From assembly GCA_032358255.1 (NCBI GenBank), contig JAULBX010029821.1, positions 124,001 to 188,000 of the forward strand: DNA of 64,000 bases, written 5' to 3'. This DNA is from Heterotrichella gracilis. Taxonomy: Eukaryota; Sar; Xanthophyceae; Tribonematales; Xanthonemataceae. Below, piece after piece: positions 14,727 through 26,480 of the stretch (the first letter of the stretch is position 1; each line of letters opens with the position of its first letter). The position numbers and the translations under genes were made by a program. The notes below the pieces were generated by a model. The model worked only from the letters and a program-made list of their open reading frames with translations, was not told the DNA's origin and searched no databases.

Positions 14727-16870
14727 TCAGTGCTCATGTGCCTCGAAGATCATCATGGACGCAGCCATCACAACCATTCCACCAAAGACCCCCTTCATTG
14801 TATACTTGTTGTCGGGATCGAACTTCAATGCGGTGGGGATCAGCTCCATCAAAGAGACATACACCTGCAGCATCAAAGTAATTTTGCCACCACCTGCGGG
14901 GAGCTATTATTTCGCTTTATCATGCTAGAATTTGCATATTGGGTGCGACTGGATTCACTACCCCACCATGCACACTAGAAATCCTGTGAACACAATAATA
15001 GCTTTGTAGACATGCCGCATGTCAGTTCCTGGCCGTACCATCATGCCGCTGACGAGACCATAGGTGACAGCAAACCCGACTGTACTGGAAGTTTCATAGA
15101 GCGCAAAGAAGGCAATGAGGCCACCCAGTGGACCAGAAAGTGAAGTCATCACCGAGAAGATAAATGCCTGCACACATGTGACGTGTATCATCCACAATGC
15201 ATATGTGGAGGACATCAATGAGCACATGTGTATTGCACATGCCATGGCTACCCAATGACAGGGCATCAGAATGGCATGGCCATGGCGTACCATAGATACT
15301 TGCATGCAATGTCGTGTACTATTATGCCACCATTGTCTGCGGGCGGTACCTTCGTTTTGGATCCAGTGCTGTAGCTGAAGGGCAGGCCCACAAGCAGTCC
15401 TTGAAGCATGTCATGGATGATGATGGCTGCTGCAACACCCAATCCTGCTGAGGTGCTTGACAGGCCACTGACAAACACAGCCATGCCTTCAGGAAAGCCG
15501 TGAAGGAATATTGCAATTGCAGTCAACACGCCTGCGAAAGAAACATTAAGAATTGAATTCGTTCTTTTTTTAATTTAATTTGGTTGTACTGCTGGAAGGC
15601 GTGTAAGTATTACCGTAGTTGAAGGCACAGGCCTGCGGTGCTATTGGCTAATACATGCAGTGCACTGAGAATGAATAATGATACCAAGATCCAACAACGT
15701 AGTGAACAAACCATTTCATCCATAGCCGAATTTGTCATCTCTGATGCACAACTCTCAATCATGCGTGCGCGAATGCTGGCTGCCCTTAAGGCTGCATGGA
15801 TGCATTCCCCACCACGATACCAACTACTTTGACCACTTACTCATGCGTTGCAGGTCCAGGTGCTCCAACGCAGTGTGGTCAATAACCTCCGCAGCACCTG
15901 CATTGAAACCGACAACATGCTCATATTACAATTTCATCGCCATCTCATGCATGGCGAAAGCACCATGGTGTGCGCAAAATGCTTCACCTGCTGCATATGC
16001 ATGCCCTGTTGTTGTACCACCAGCGCCATGCACATTGCTGTCGTCAAGTTTCCCTGGGCTTTCCACATCCAGAGCACCGTCTTTTGACAGACCGACGTCG
16101 GCATCAGATGCCAGGTGGCCTTCTGTCAAAGAGGCACTCATTTCCTGAAACAAACCACGCCCTGTATATTATGCGCAATCCTCATGCGCCTGACGCACAG
16201 GCCAGTGCATTGCATTTTGAATGGGCGTTTGACTATCGACACATAATAAATACGAAGAAAAAATCATTCGTGTCAAGCTGACACTGTCAACATGGTACGG
16301 TATGAGTCAGGGTTGGGATTTACACGAGCCCGTATATCATTCAAGGAAGAAGCTTACCGTGGCCTTCATGGCTGCTGGTTTCTGAGTGTTGGCTGCTCCA
16401 CTTGTGGCCCAGCGCAGAATAAGCCTGACGATCTGATCCATGCAGACGATGAACAGCATTCCCCCAAAGAAGCACAGCGTGGCATATCTCTGAGCCACAT
16501 ACTTGCTTTCCCCGAGTGCTTCAAACTTCTCCACCGCCTGCTCAGAGTAGATATCCACAAAGGACACATATCTGCACACACATCTGTCCTATGTAAGCAT
16601 TCATGCATGCAGTACCAAGCTCGTATGACACCGCAGTCTGCTGTAATCTATAGGAGTGAGGAAGGCAGCAGCTGGGAATGCTTTATTCTTATGGAGGATA
16701 GAAGATGCAGCAACGTACATCATAACACCAGCAGAGATGCCCATACTGAGTGCCATCAGCCATGGCTGGGGGTTTTGCACGCAGAAAACCAGCGACGAGC
16801 CGATGATTGCGCTCACTGCTGAAGCTGCTGTCAGGCTCCATGCAAGCGCCAGATTCCCCTCGCTGGCGCC
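14727..16870 (-). CDS. ZIP-family metal transporter (5' end unresolved)
   Basis: ZIP proteins carry zinc, iron or manganese into the cytosol. Exons 16719-16870, 16358-16571, 15988-16144, 15841-15897, 15350-15531, 15039-15167 and 14727-14864 join in frame to 343 residues. The arrangement resembles plant ZTP29 and bacterial ZupT: a first membrane helix, the segment ISAGVMIYVSFVDI, then YATLCFFGGMLFIVCM, a soluble loop of about 80 residues, helix 4 with AIFLHGFPEGMAVF, helix 5 with IIIHDMLQGLLVGLPF, and the last helices through GGLIAFFALYE and SGMMVYVSLMELIP. Helix 4 keeps the metal-binding HGFPEG, but helix 5 has HDMLQG where HNxPEG is usual. The start codon lies upstream; one option is an ATG near 16980 spliced into the CGAGGGG acceptor, but the phase choices are ambiguous. 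Confidence 0.88.
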
Positions 16871-18428
16871 CTGCAAGGTCACAGGCCACTGTTGATGCAC
16901 CTATATCACGGGTTGTCGAGCTGAGGTTCACCATCCCTTTGACAGGTGTAGGGTGTAGGACCCCATTCCCAACCCCAGTGATGGGGTACTAGTTGTCAAG
17001 GAAAAAAGAGCGCTGCAAGAACTATGCTTGAGTAGACGCGTGCGTTGAGAACTAAGGCTGTGAGCCCACTGAGCTTCGCCCATCGCTTAAACAAACGAGT
17101 CGTTTGGCAGCTCACCATCGTATCCAGGGGGAGAGGGGAGAGCAGCAAAGCCCTGCAAGGGTCACCACATATGCGCTGCTGTGGGAACCTGCGAGGTTCA
17201 CATGGGCGCACTGTTGAGCAAAACTTTACCACTATGGCCTGGGTGCCTTGTATACAAGTTTGAAACAGACTGTGGCACTCTCTTTTAGCGGGCATACACT
17301 CTTGGAGCGCTGAAAGGATGGCAAGCCACCACACATTTTTTTTGTCTTCCTACAACATGCAGTAAGAAGCGCACAAAAAGTGCGCCCCTCTCTATTGGGT
17401 CATATAGATTCTTCAAAAGGTGCCTTTTAGACACAAGCAGAGGCTTGTGATGCTGGTATGTCTTCTGGGCACTTGCATGCATGCATATATAACACTGGCT
17501 ACCCACCTCAAAGCACCACCTACTCGCGCGCTCGCGACCACTGAAGAGCAATAAGTGCCGAATTATTTTGTTTGCTGTGTTCGAGCCCAAATCTGATTGA
17601 AAGCTGAGTGCACAGCAGTCTCCCTGCCTCACGGCCTCGCCTAGCAGCAGGTGGCGCCACTAACCACACTGAAGCACCACAACGCACCCCAACGTATCAA
17701 CAGGAGAACTTCTGTGGCCTGTCTTGTACAAATGCCTCCAAACAAAACGGGAGGTCACTTGTGTGAGTGTTATTGGGGTCCCTCACCGTTTGCGCTGTTC
17801 GCGCGCGCGCCAAATTTCGCGACAAGCTTTCCCTAGGGGAAGTTGAAACCCTAGGGTTTGGGGGTGTCCAACAATAAATTAAATGCGACACATTCCAAGG
17901 GAAACTAATGAATTTTGGCAGGTTCTCAATTGGTGGCAAAGCTTGATACAGCGGGCGCCACAAAGCTCGCACTGCAGAGCTTTGATACTTGGCAATCTCA
18001 TTTCCCAGAGCAACGTTTCAACACTTGGGATCACAAGCCCCATTGGGGTTGGCAAAATTTAATCTGTACCCTTGAAGCAAGAGGAGAAGGAAAGTGCTGT
18101 ACCGCCCTTGCACAGTGCAGCAGAGAGCTGCACGGACAACGCCACTTGTTCAGCAGGCACACTGAATACTATCAGAAACAATGTGAGACTGCTTCAACAG
18201 CCTCTGGCATCGACCAGAACTGCACAGCAATACGCTTGCTAGATCGCAGGGACATGTTGCCCGAAACCATGCCTAGAAGCCACTATAGAACATGAACCAT
18301 AGGTTCTTACGGTAGTGAAATTTCAGCACTTGTCTCCCCTGCTCTTAACCCTGGCACACAATATGAGTCCATCCGGCACCCCATGGCACCCCTCCGCCAC
18401 CCCACCAGCCCCCTCCACCATCCATCCC
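16871..18428. other. Region upstream of ZIP and downstream of GLE1
   Basis: The missing ZIP first exon and promoter must lie in the first few hundred bases, and the GLE1 3' UTR at the other end. Plus-strand open frames at 17915-18295 and elsewhere do not resemble protein. A near-palindrome ACCCTAGGGTTT lies at about 17850. Confidence 0.5.
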
Positions 18429-21400
18429 TCACGCCCGCTCGTAGTACGACGCGTCCGCCACCGGCATCTGCCTGCCCTCTGGGGACTGCAGGTACTGCTG
18501 GTTCTGCAGGTAGGTGCGCAGGCGGATGATGACCGGCTGCGCCTCGGGATCCCCAGCCACCGACAGCTCTGGGATGAACTGGTTGTGGGCCACCAGCAGG
18601 AGCTTGATAAACTGGCCGCGGAAGGCGCCGTGCATGCGGAAGCCGGCCACCTTGACAAATGCCTCCAGGGCGGTGGCCGTGAGGCGGTTGGGGGGGAGCG
18701 CGTTGAGCAGCCTGGGGCAGGGGTGGGGGGGTGGGGGTTGAGGGAGGGGCGGGTGACAGTGGCATATTGGGTGTAGACCATGGCTGTGGGAGTTGGTGGT
18801 GGTGCACTGATAAATCTTCAAGCCATCAGACAGGGTGCCCTCTTCCCCATTTGCTCCCACACCCCTTGCTCGCACCTCGCCATGTACGCCCACCCCGCCG
18901 CCAGCCCATGCGGGTTCTGGGGGTTGTCTGACTGCGTGATGGCTGCGTACAGCAGCACAAAGGCCTGCATGCGGCTCACGTAGGTGTCTGTGGACTCAAG
19001 CCCCCCGTCAGCCGCGCCGCTCTCCTGGTAGCCCTGGCGCTTGAAGTACTCCCGCTCGTTGTCCCCTCGGTGGAAGGGGTAGTACTTGGGCACAGTCATG
19101 GGGCACTCCTGCAGGGGGCGGATGTGTAAGGGTTTAGGGTTTAGGGTTTTTTGTGTGCTGCTTGGATTTGTGCTTTAATTATTCGAGGCATAGGTAATGC
19201 CAGTGTGAGCTAAAGATCGGCTGGAAAATGCCCTCTCCATAACTCCAGCTGTGTGTGTTCACATTCCTGGTATTCACATTCCTTATTGGTACAACCCGGC
19301 GAGTACAGTAGTGTATTGCATTGCCGTGGCGCACAATCATGTACGCACACAGCAGGATGGGTGTATGCACTCAGCAGGGTCTATACCTACCTGGTGTAGC
19401 TTGGCTAGCAGTACAGGCAGGAAGTCCTGGTGCATAGCTGCCACTGCCACGGTGGCCTCGCCCAGAGCAAAGGCAAAGGGGTGCAGCTTGCGGATCTGCA
19501 TGCATACAAGCAGAGTCAGAGCTGGAATAATGGAGACACTGCTGGGAATGCTGCATCAGCAACGCCCGACCCGGTGGGCACAACAACCACAGTTTCAGCG
19601 TGCGCACAATGTCAACGTGCAGCCAGCATGCTGACAAAGGCTTGTTAAGCCAGTAGTACTTCTGCCCTTCATGGCTTTTCCAGCTGATTGGCCACGGAGT
19701 ATCATGTAGATGTACAGACCGTGCTGCCGTCGTTCGCATCCCCGCGCACGCGCCATGCCACATGCAGCACCCACCTGAGCGTCGCACTGGCTGATGATGG
19801 TGTTGGCCAGTTTGATCAAGCAGTAGGCCCTGGCCGCGCCCTGCATGGCACCCAGGTGGCTGATCAGAGCAGCAGCTTTGGCGCGCACTTGCTCCTGGGA
19901 CGCCGCAATCTGGGTGATCTGGGTGTTGACAAACTTGTTGGTGGCGCGCACCTCGGCCTTGTTGGCGGGGTTGGCTTTGAACTCAGATGCCTGCTGCTCG
20001 GCTGCAGCGGCGGCAGCAGCGCATTGTGCCTGCGGGGACGGGGGAGTAGGGTTCTTATGTGGGTGCAGGGTGATATGACAGGGGCTTATGCAGTGTGTGC
20101 GGGGTGGCAGCTTACACTGTGTTCCTGGAGAGGGTGCGTGGGTGGGTGCAATTGTGCATATTGACGGTGCAAGTGGTGTGCCATTATACCCCCATGATGT
20201 GTGCACAAGCTTCAATAATCATAATTGATCACGTGACAATTTTGATTCATGCAGGCCATCAAATCAAAATACAGAACAATTCAAATCAATTTACAAATAA
20301 GCCATGGCAATGAGCCGATGACTGCTGGGAATCCTTTCTGTTCTGAAATAAGCTATAAATTTGACCAGCATGACCACGTCGCCATGCACACATGACAATC
20401 CACTGACCTCAAATTCGGCTGCTGAGGGTGCGATGCGCACGCCGTTGCCTTTTGATGCCCCAGCAGCAGATCCGGCCTTCGATGCCCGTTGGCTAGGTGG
20501 CTGCTGCGGCGCTGGAGCTTTTGCTTGCGACTGCTGCTGCTGGAGCTGCTGTTGTTGTTGCTGCTGTTGCTGTTTCTGGAGATCCTCCTTCTGCTTGGCT
20601 TCCGCAGCAACAGCCTCGGCTTCAGCTTGCCTCCGTTGTTGCTCCTCCTATGGCAATAACATACAATGTAAAAGTCAGAAGCCCGTCATTGTTCTTGAAA
20701 TTTTAGAGCAAAAAAACCATGTGTGCAGCTCTGATACGCACATATGCCATTTTCTCCCCCCTCATGCTCCTGATATGCACAGGCCATCCACAGGCCATGA
20801 ATTGTACCATGAGCAACAGGTATTTAAATGATAGGTATTTTAGCTGGAAATTCACGTCGACATGGCCTGCATCTGTGCTCGTGCACTCGTGACCCCACCT
20901 GCAGCTTGCGCTGTGCCTCCAACGCCTGCCGCTGTTTCTCCTCCGCTGCCCTCTTTGCGGCAGCCTCTACAGCCTGCACCGTCCGCGCACCTGGACAGCA
21001 GCACTCAATAAAGGTTTCAGGGTTTCAAAGTATTCACAAAACCCCAACCCGGCTCCTCAACGGTGCCACACGGGCACACTTCTGCTGGTCCTGTTGACGC
21101 GCATGCATCTGATAAGCCATATGACATGGTCGCCACATGCACAAGCCACATGACCCTCCAGTGAAGGCACTGGACTGCAAGCATGTGCCCTTGGCCCCAC
21201 CCACCTTCTTGTGCCTTTTGGTCATGCATTTGCTTCAGCGACGACAGCAGCTGATCTCGATTCTCCGCTGTGCGCAGCTGCTGGGCGGCATCAGCTTCTG
21301 CCAAGTCGTGCTGCAAATGACACAGGATCGATCTTCCCATCTGTTTCATGTACAAGCAAGGCATGTGGATGTGGAGCAAGTTGTGCCCTATGCACCCTCC

Positions 21401-22440
21401 CAGGTGGAGGGTGACCACTCCAATGACCACCATGTATGGGGACTCGATCCAGGCTAAGCCCCACCCACAGCATCACCCCATGTTGCCACATGTTGCAGGA
21501 ACTCAGCCTTGCTCTGGTGACATTTTCAAAACCTGGCATGGGTCAATGGATGGATGCTGATGTTGTATGCAGTTGGCACGATGATTTGCGCAGCAACCGA
21601 ACAGACCTGCACTCTTCGCCTGTCCCGCTCGATTGCCTCCAGTGCCTGAGACTCCTGGTAGTCAATCTCCAGCAGGGCACGCTCCAGATGAGCCAGCTGG
21701 CGTTGAGAATCCACCTGGATGGGCCGCCAATAGCGCAGCCAGTATCAGTATTTGTGGTGTGCACGACCGTACCAACCCTTGTTAGGGTTTGTGAGGGTAT
21801 TCCTTGCATGCGGTGTGCAGTGATGCACCTCACAAAAGTGCCATCCCTTGAGTGTACGGTGCGTGTGACAACAACAAGCGATGACAGCTACAGTGAAGTA
21901 CCATACATGTATGCACAATTTCAGGGTCTTGACGTGCAGCTGTGACCCACCTGCAGCTCCTGAAAGCTCATGAGTGCCAGGTGCTGCAAGCGCGAGGCCT
22001 GCTGCGAGATGGGGCTGACACCCGCGGTGGCATGGGACTGCAGCCGCAGCAACATCAGCGCAGCAGCCACCTCCTCTTTCTCCTCCTCGTCATCTGAGTT
22101 GTCTGAAAAGAGCGGTGCCTGTACATCCCACCAAAAGGCACTGACATCTCCAAGGTTGTACTGGGTCAACCATGTACGGGACGTTGCAAGGCTTGGGTAG
22201 CCATACTAGCGACAAGTTGCCAGTGCCTGTGGTAGCCTCGGGTCTCCACACCATGGCTTGCGTTATGCATGCATATGCGCCAAACCCACGAAGCCAACAC
22301 ACCTTAAACGTGACTTGTGGCGCTTGGAAGCCGTCCTCCTCGCTGTCAGACGTGTCAGAGTAAGCGGCAGGGGCATTGTATCGTCTCCGACCCTGGGTGG
22401 GCGCTGCGAGCCCATCATCGTGCCCAAGAAGGCGCACCAT
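18429..22440 (-). CDS. GLE1: GLE1 mRNA-export factor (nucleoporin)
   Basis: GLE1 sits on the cytoplasmic face of the nuclear pore and, with inositol hexakisphosphate, activates the DEAD-box helicase DBP5 to release exported mRNA. Ten minus-strand exons (22303-22440, 21951-22118, 21607-21714, 21205-21310, 20899-20990, 20408-20647, 19775-20029, 19391-19495, 18876-19108, 18429-18711) close in frame at 575 residues. The N-terminal half is acidic, then a long coiled coil with a polyglutamine tract. The GLE1 domain covers about 285-560: HPFAFALGEATVAVA, then CPMTVPKYYPFHRGDNEREY, then HGLAAGWAYMARLLNALPPN and FRGQFIKLLLVAHNQFIP, all in the order expected. The start at 22440 is the first ATG of exon 1, which holds an acidic SDTSDSEED patch. 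The gene is divergent from the Asterix-like gene. Confidence 0.92.
19129..19152 (+). repeat. Interstitial telomere-like repeat, three units
   Basis: Three AGGGTTT units in tandem run into a T tract, inside the GLE1 intron between exons 8 and 9. Confidence 0.8.
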
Positions 22441-22976
22441 GGCACAGGAAGCGCGATAGTCTAGCGGTAATTGTTCTCAGCCTTCAAGTTGCTGTTGCCT
22501 CATCTTAGAAGACCGTCAGATGCTGGTGCCGCGGTCGTGTTCATCGGCCACAAACAATACACACCACGTTGACCGATCGACAGTCCATTGGTCAGGCCAA
22601 AGTTATGCACTTACATACAGTCACACAGCTGCACAACCCGGCCAAAAGCAAGAAACACTGTTGCAATAGCCCTTGCTAACTGCTCTACTACGAGTTATCT
22701 GCTGCGCGCTCTATTTGCTGGGCGCGCATGTCCCCCCCGATGAATCTGTACTCACACTGCCACTAGGAAGACTCGAAGTAGGGTTTTTAGGCAAGTTAAC
22801 AAGTTCAGCCAGTTCTTAAGACGTACTGTAAACAGTGGTATAGTTTTTACACCGGGTTTGGACTTGCAGCTTGGCAGTGCTGCTGGGCGCTCGTGCAACA
22901 CTGCAGTGCGTGCGTTGGCCAAACAGACATCGCTGGTGGTCAGAAGGAGTTGGCTCCTGGTAGACCGTCCTCCGGG
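22441..22976. promoter_or_regulatory. Divergent promoter region of GLE1 and the Asterix-like gene
   Basis: These 536 bp separate two divergent genes and should contain both promoters. At about 22456 there is a stretch resembling a tRNA A box, but no B box follows. No other element was recognised. Confidence 0.45.
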
Positions 22977-24066
22977 ATGGGTGGCCCACTGAAGGTACGA
23001 CCCAGTTGCCGCATATCAACGTTTGTGCTGTTGGTCAACCTTGTGTGTCCTGTCCCTGGTGTGATCTCGTTGTGTGGGCACAGCATATGCATGCATATGT
23101 ACTGCACCAAGTGGTTCATGCTGTGCCAGCAAAGGGCTTGCCACAAAGCCCAAGTTGATCACCAATTATGATAAATAATGATCCCTTGTCGAGTCAGCTG
23201 ACGATGTTGCTCCTAGGGCGCCCTAACAACATGCTGCAGCAAGGTTGCGGGGTTTGAGAAGCAGTCATATTCTTGTGATATGCCTTGCACCAGCCATAGG
23301 ACTGGGCTGAGTGCTGAGTTGGATGTTTTTCTGGAATGCTTCTTTCCATTATATATTCTTATAGTATTTATGATCCACCATGCTACTTCAGGTGTACGGT
23401 GACCCGCGGCGGCCTGCCGAGATCAAGCCCTACAAGCGGCCGCCAGCGGCGGAGGAGCCACCGCCAGACATCATGCTTGTCATGGCTTTGCTGTTCGGCA
23501 TGTTTGCGCTATTGCTTAAGGTGGGCGCCACAGGCTGTGGTCTGGGAGCACGTGCCACGAATATCCCTTGGGAATAGTGCAAAATACCTGATATTTGTCA
23601 GAGTAACACATATATAATTGAATGGTGACCCCCATTTAAATTTGCATTCGTACATGGACATCAGCGCAATGCCTTCCTGCTGCAGGTCAAGTTCAGTGCC
23701 TGGCTGGCACTGTTCTGCTGCATCAGCTCCCTAGCAAATATGAAGAGTTCTGAGATGGACGTCAAGCACATAATCAGCTCGCTCACGTAAGTACACTCTG
23801 CACTTCTGGAGTGATAGTTGCCAGTGTATAAATGCATTCCAAGCGTAAAGCGGCTTGCCCTGTACTATGTCGTAAATTCTATGCCCATATTGAACTAGGT
23901 AACAGTGCGTACTAGGTTGCAAAAAGGAAAATGCAGTTGTACATACTTGGAGCCTGCCCTATTGACGGTGTTCAATTGTTGCAGGTTTGCAGTGTTTGGG
24001 CTGATCAGCAGCTACATGGTGCCACAGCATGTGCCTCCACAGATGCGATCAGCAGCAAAACAGTGA
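22977..24066 (+). CDS. Asterix/WDR83OS-like ER membrane protein (PAT complex subunit)
   Basis: Asterix (UPF0139) works with CCDC47 in the ER as an intramembrane chaperone for multipass proteins. Exons 22977-22994, 23392-23520, 23686-23786 and 23985-24066 join in frame to 109 residues, the family size. Matches are YGDPRRPAEIKPYKRPP at the N-terminus, then PPPDIMLVMALLFGMFALLLK as the first helix, VKFSAWLALFCCISSLANMK with the conserved SLAN, and the last helix around FAVFGLISSYMVP. The 18-base first exon (MGGPLK) is the weakest part; translation could instead start at the ATG at 23380, in the same frame without that splice. The tail is short and ends AAKQ. It is convergent with the FAS1 gene. 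Confidence 0.88.
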
Positions 24067-24302
24067 TTTGCGGGCGCGCGGCGTCGAGGTCGCAAAGGTG
24101 TACTATCAGCATGCATTACAATGACGGCCATGGAAGGAATATACCAGCAACAGCATACCCTGGTGGTCAGCACTGGATCAAATTGGATCACGTGGGCACA
24201 GTCAGCATGTACCAATCAGCTAGCCTGGTTGTAGTATACCCTTGCAAATTGTTGTCCTAGTAGATAAATGTAGTAATGGCCTTGGGGGCAGCAGCTTCAT
24301 GC

Positions 24303-25424
24303 TCATGGCACAGGAGCCAGTTTCGATGCTGGGCTCATTGCTGGGCTGAGAACGAAGTCCACTTGGTGTACGATTCCATTACATGCTTGGAGGTGTGGAT
24401 TCACGATGGTGCTGACTTGCCCTCCCGTGCTGATGATCTTCACAATGCGGTTGGGTCCTCTACCATCCAGGTACACCTGCATGAGCCGTTGACATGCTAG
24501 CATGAATACTAAGTGATGCTAGCGCAGCATAGGGGATGTCAGGCATCTTGATGATCATGTAAGCAAAAGTGCAGTAAGTGATGAGTGGGTGCTTACCGTC
24601 AGTGCTTGATCAGGAAGCATTGTGTTAAGTACTTGTAGGTCCACCATAGCTTCTACTGGTAAGCGAGCTCCAGGCACAATGTGATACGTCAATAGCATGT
24701 CGACTCTGTCTAGCTGCGACCTTGCCAGCATCTGTGATGTGTTTAAAAATCCCACCTGCCGCTGAAACAGCTGGAATCCTTGGTCTGATGGCACAAACAC
24801 TGTCATGTTGCCAGTTGCATTCTTCAAGGTGCCCATGAGCCCCGCAGCCTTCACAGCATCAGCAAGTATCGTCGCATTGGGCAGCGCTTGAATCACATCC
24901 AATACTGTTCTGCTGCGAGGGCCTGCGGCTTTTGAATTACAAGCGGGCTGTGGGGCTGTGAGATCCTGAAAGCTGATTGGCTTGTTTGGGTCCTCAACAG
25001 TGACTGGCAGTGGGGTGATTGTCAATGAGGGAGCCAGTGCCATTTCCATAATGGTGGGAGGGTGAGGCTGGGGCGCGGGAGCAAGCAGTGGTGGCATTGG
25101 CCCATTAGCCGGACTAGGCGCAGTTGCTGTAGGCGCCCCTTGCAAGCGTGGTGGTGGTGGTGGGGAGTTCCTTGCACCTTGAGAGTTGCCAAATGGAGCA
25201 AGTGGTAGAATAACTGTGTTACTTGAAGCTGGTGAAGGTCCTCTGTTCTGTGGGAACCTTGGGAGCCCAATAACTGGTTGAGCGTCAGCGCCTTGCATTA
25301 TGCTGACAGTGGACACCAACTGAACAGCCAAAATCACTACTCCTATTCCTGCTCTGCTGCTTTCCCTGACGGCTGCCATACCCGCTGGCAACCCAGGAAG
25401 TCCACAACACTGAGATGAACCCAT
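24303..25424 (-). CDS. Secreted or membrane-tethered fasciclin (FAS1) domain protein
   Basis: FAS1 domains mediate adhesion in cell walls and matrices. Two exons, 24597-25424 and 24303-24476, join in frame to 333 residues. From the first ATG there is a hydrophobic segment (GIGVVILAVQLVSTV) ending near ADAQP, fitting a signal peptide or N-terminal anchor. A Pro/Ser/Thr-rich linker of about 120 residues with a PPPPP run follows. A single FAS1 domain covers about 173-325: TVLDVIQALPNATIL, the H1 box variant MTVFVPSDQGFQLF, the central LLTYHIVPG, and in exon 2 the H2-like IVNPHLQACNGIVHQVDFVL. Ten or so residues after the domain end the protein, with no GPI signal seen. The linker suggests O-glycosylation and wall association, which is inference. 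Confidence 0.87.
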
Positions 25425-26480
25425 TTGCAACAAAACCTATCGCAATAATGGGCTGTAAGTAAGGCTCTTGACGCCAGTCAGTTGAACTCGAGAGTGTGAC
25501 TGGTCGTCTTTGCTCGTTCCAACCTTCAAAAATAACAGGTGCCGTCACTGGCAGTAACTACCTCGTATACCACATACAGGAACTTGAAGTTGCTATAAGC
25601 CCAGCAGCCTATGCTGACCAAAAGTTGCAAGCAGTGTGAGTCTGACAGTGTGAGTCTTTCCTCGCTGTCAGCGAGTCGGACTTGGGTCCGACCACACCCA
25701 GATCACTGAGCACTTGAACTCGCAATCGTGTCTGCAAAACGGTCACCGACCGCCTCTACTGTCTAACTGTGGTGGTGCAAACAGAAAGTTGTCACAAGGT
25801 TATGAAGTTTTAATAAGTGTGTTCAAAAGGCGTGGCAAAAAGAGGCCGGCACATGGTTTGCCAGCCCAAAAAAATGGATGATCGATCCGGGGACCACGAA
25901 TGTGGGGCCCCTTGGACCGGGAACAAAGCACGACATTTATCAGGGGGCTTCGGTGAACATGGCTGCATCATGCCACTGCCGAACGGCCTGTCCTATTTAG
26001 GCACCACGACGACATCCCGGAAATTCCGTTCGTGCCCACGATCGCGATGACGCCCCAGTTCGTGGGTATGTCGCCCCCAGGTACCAGACAACTCAGTCTG
26101 CCTCCCCTTGCTCCCCCTACCAGCCACTGTGGAAGAAGCTGCTCATGCGCTTGGAGCACCAGTGCCTATGCCCTCTAGAGTACCCAGTACACCCATACAC
26201 CCTCAAATGTTTGGCCCCACGCATGGCTGGCTGGAGCGCCTCACTCCCCAGCTGCCGAGTTGAGATGGAGAACGGTGCCACATTCGCCTGCCACCCAATT
26301 GCCAGCTGGCTGGTATTCCATGCCTGAAGCCCGCTGGCATGCACCTGAATACCCACGCACACTGCCCGTGCAATCCACCACAGCTGCCCCCGCATGAAGC
26401 CCCCCGTCCACATGCAGCCATGAGCCCGTTGACCTGCTGCACCCTTGCTCCTGCTCATCCACACAGCCCCCAGCATGGTC
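25425..26480. other. Intergenic region between the FAS1 gene and the otubain gene
   Basis: It should contain the FAS1 promoter next to 25425 and the otubain 3' UTR next to 26480. Open frames here (for example 26117-26632 minus) continue past the otubain stop in other frames and show no conserved pattern. Confidence 0.5.

Noticed and set aside
22446-22520. Possible tRNA (A-box-like TAGTCTAGCGG)
   Set aside because: There is no B box and no acceptor stem pairing downstream.
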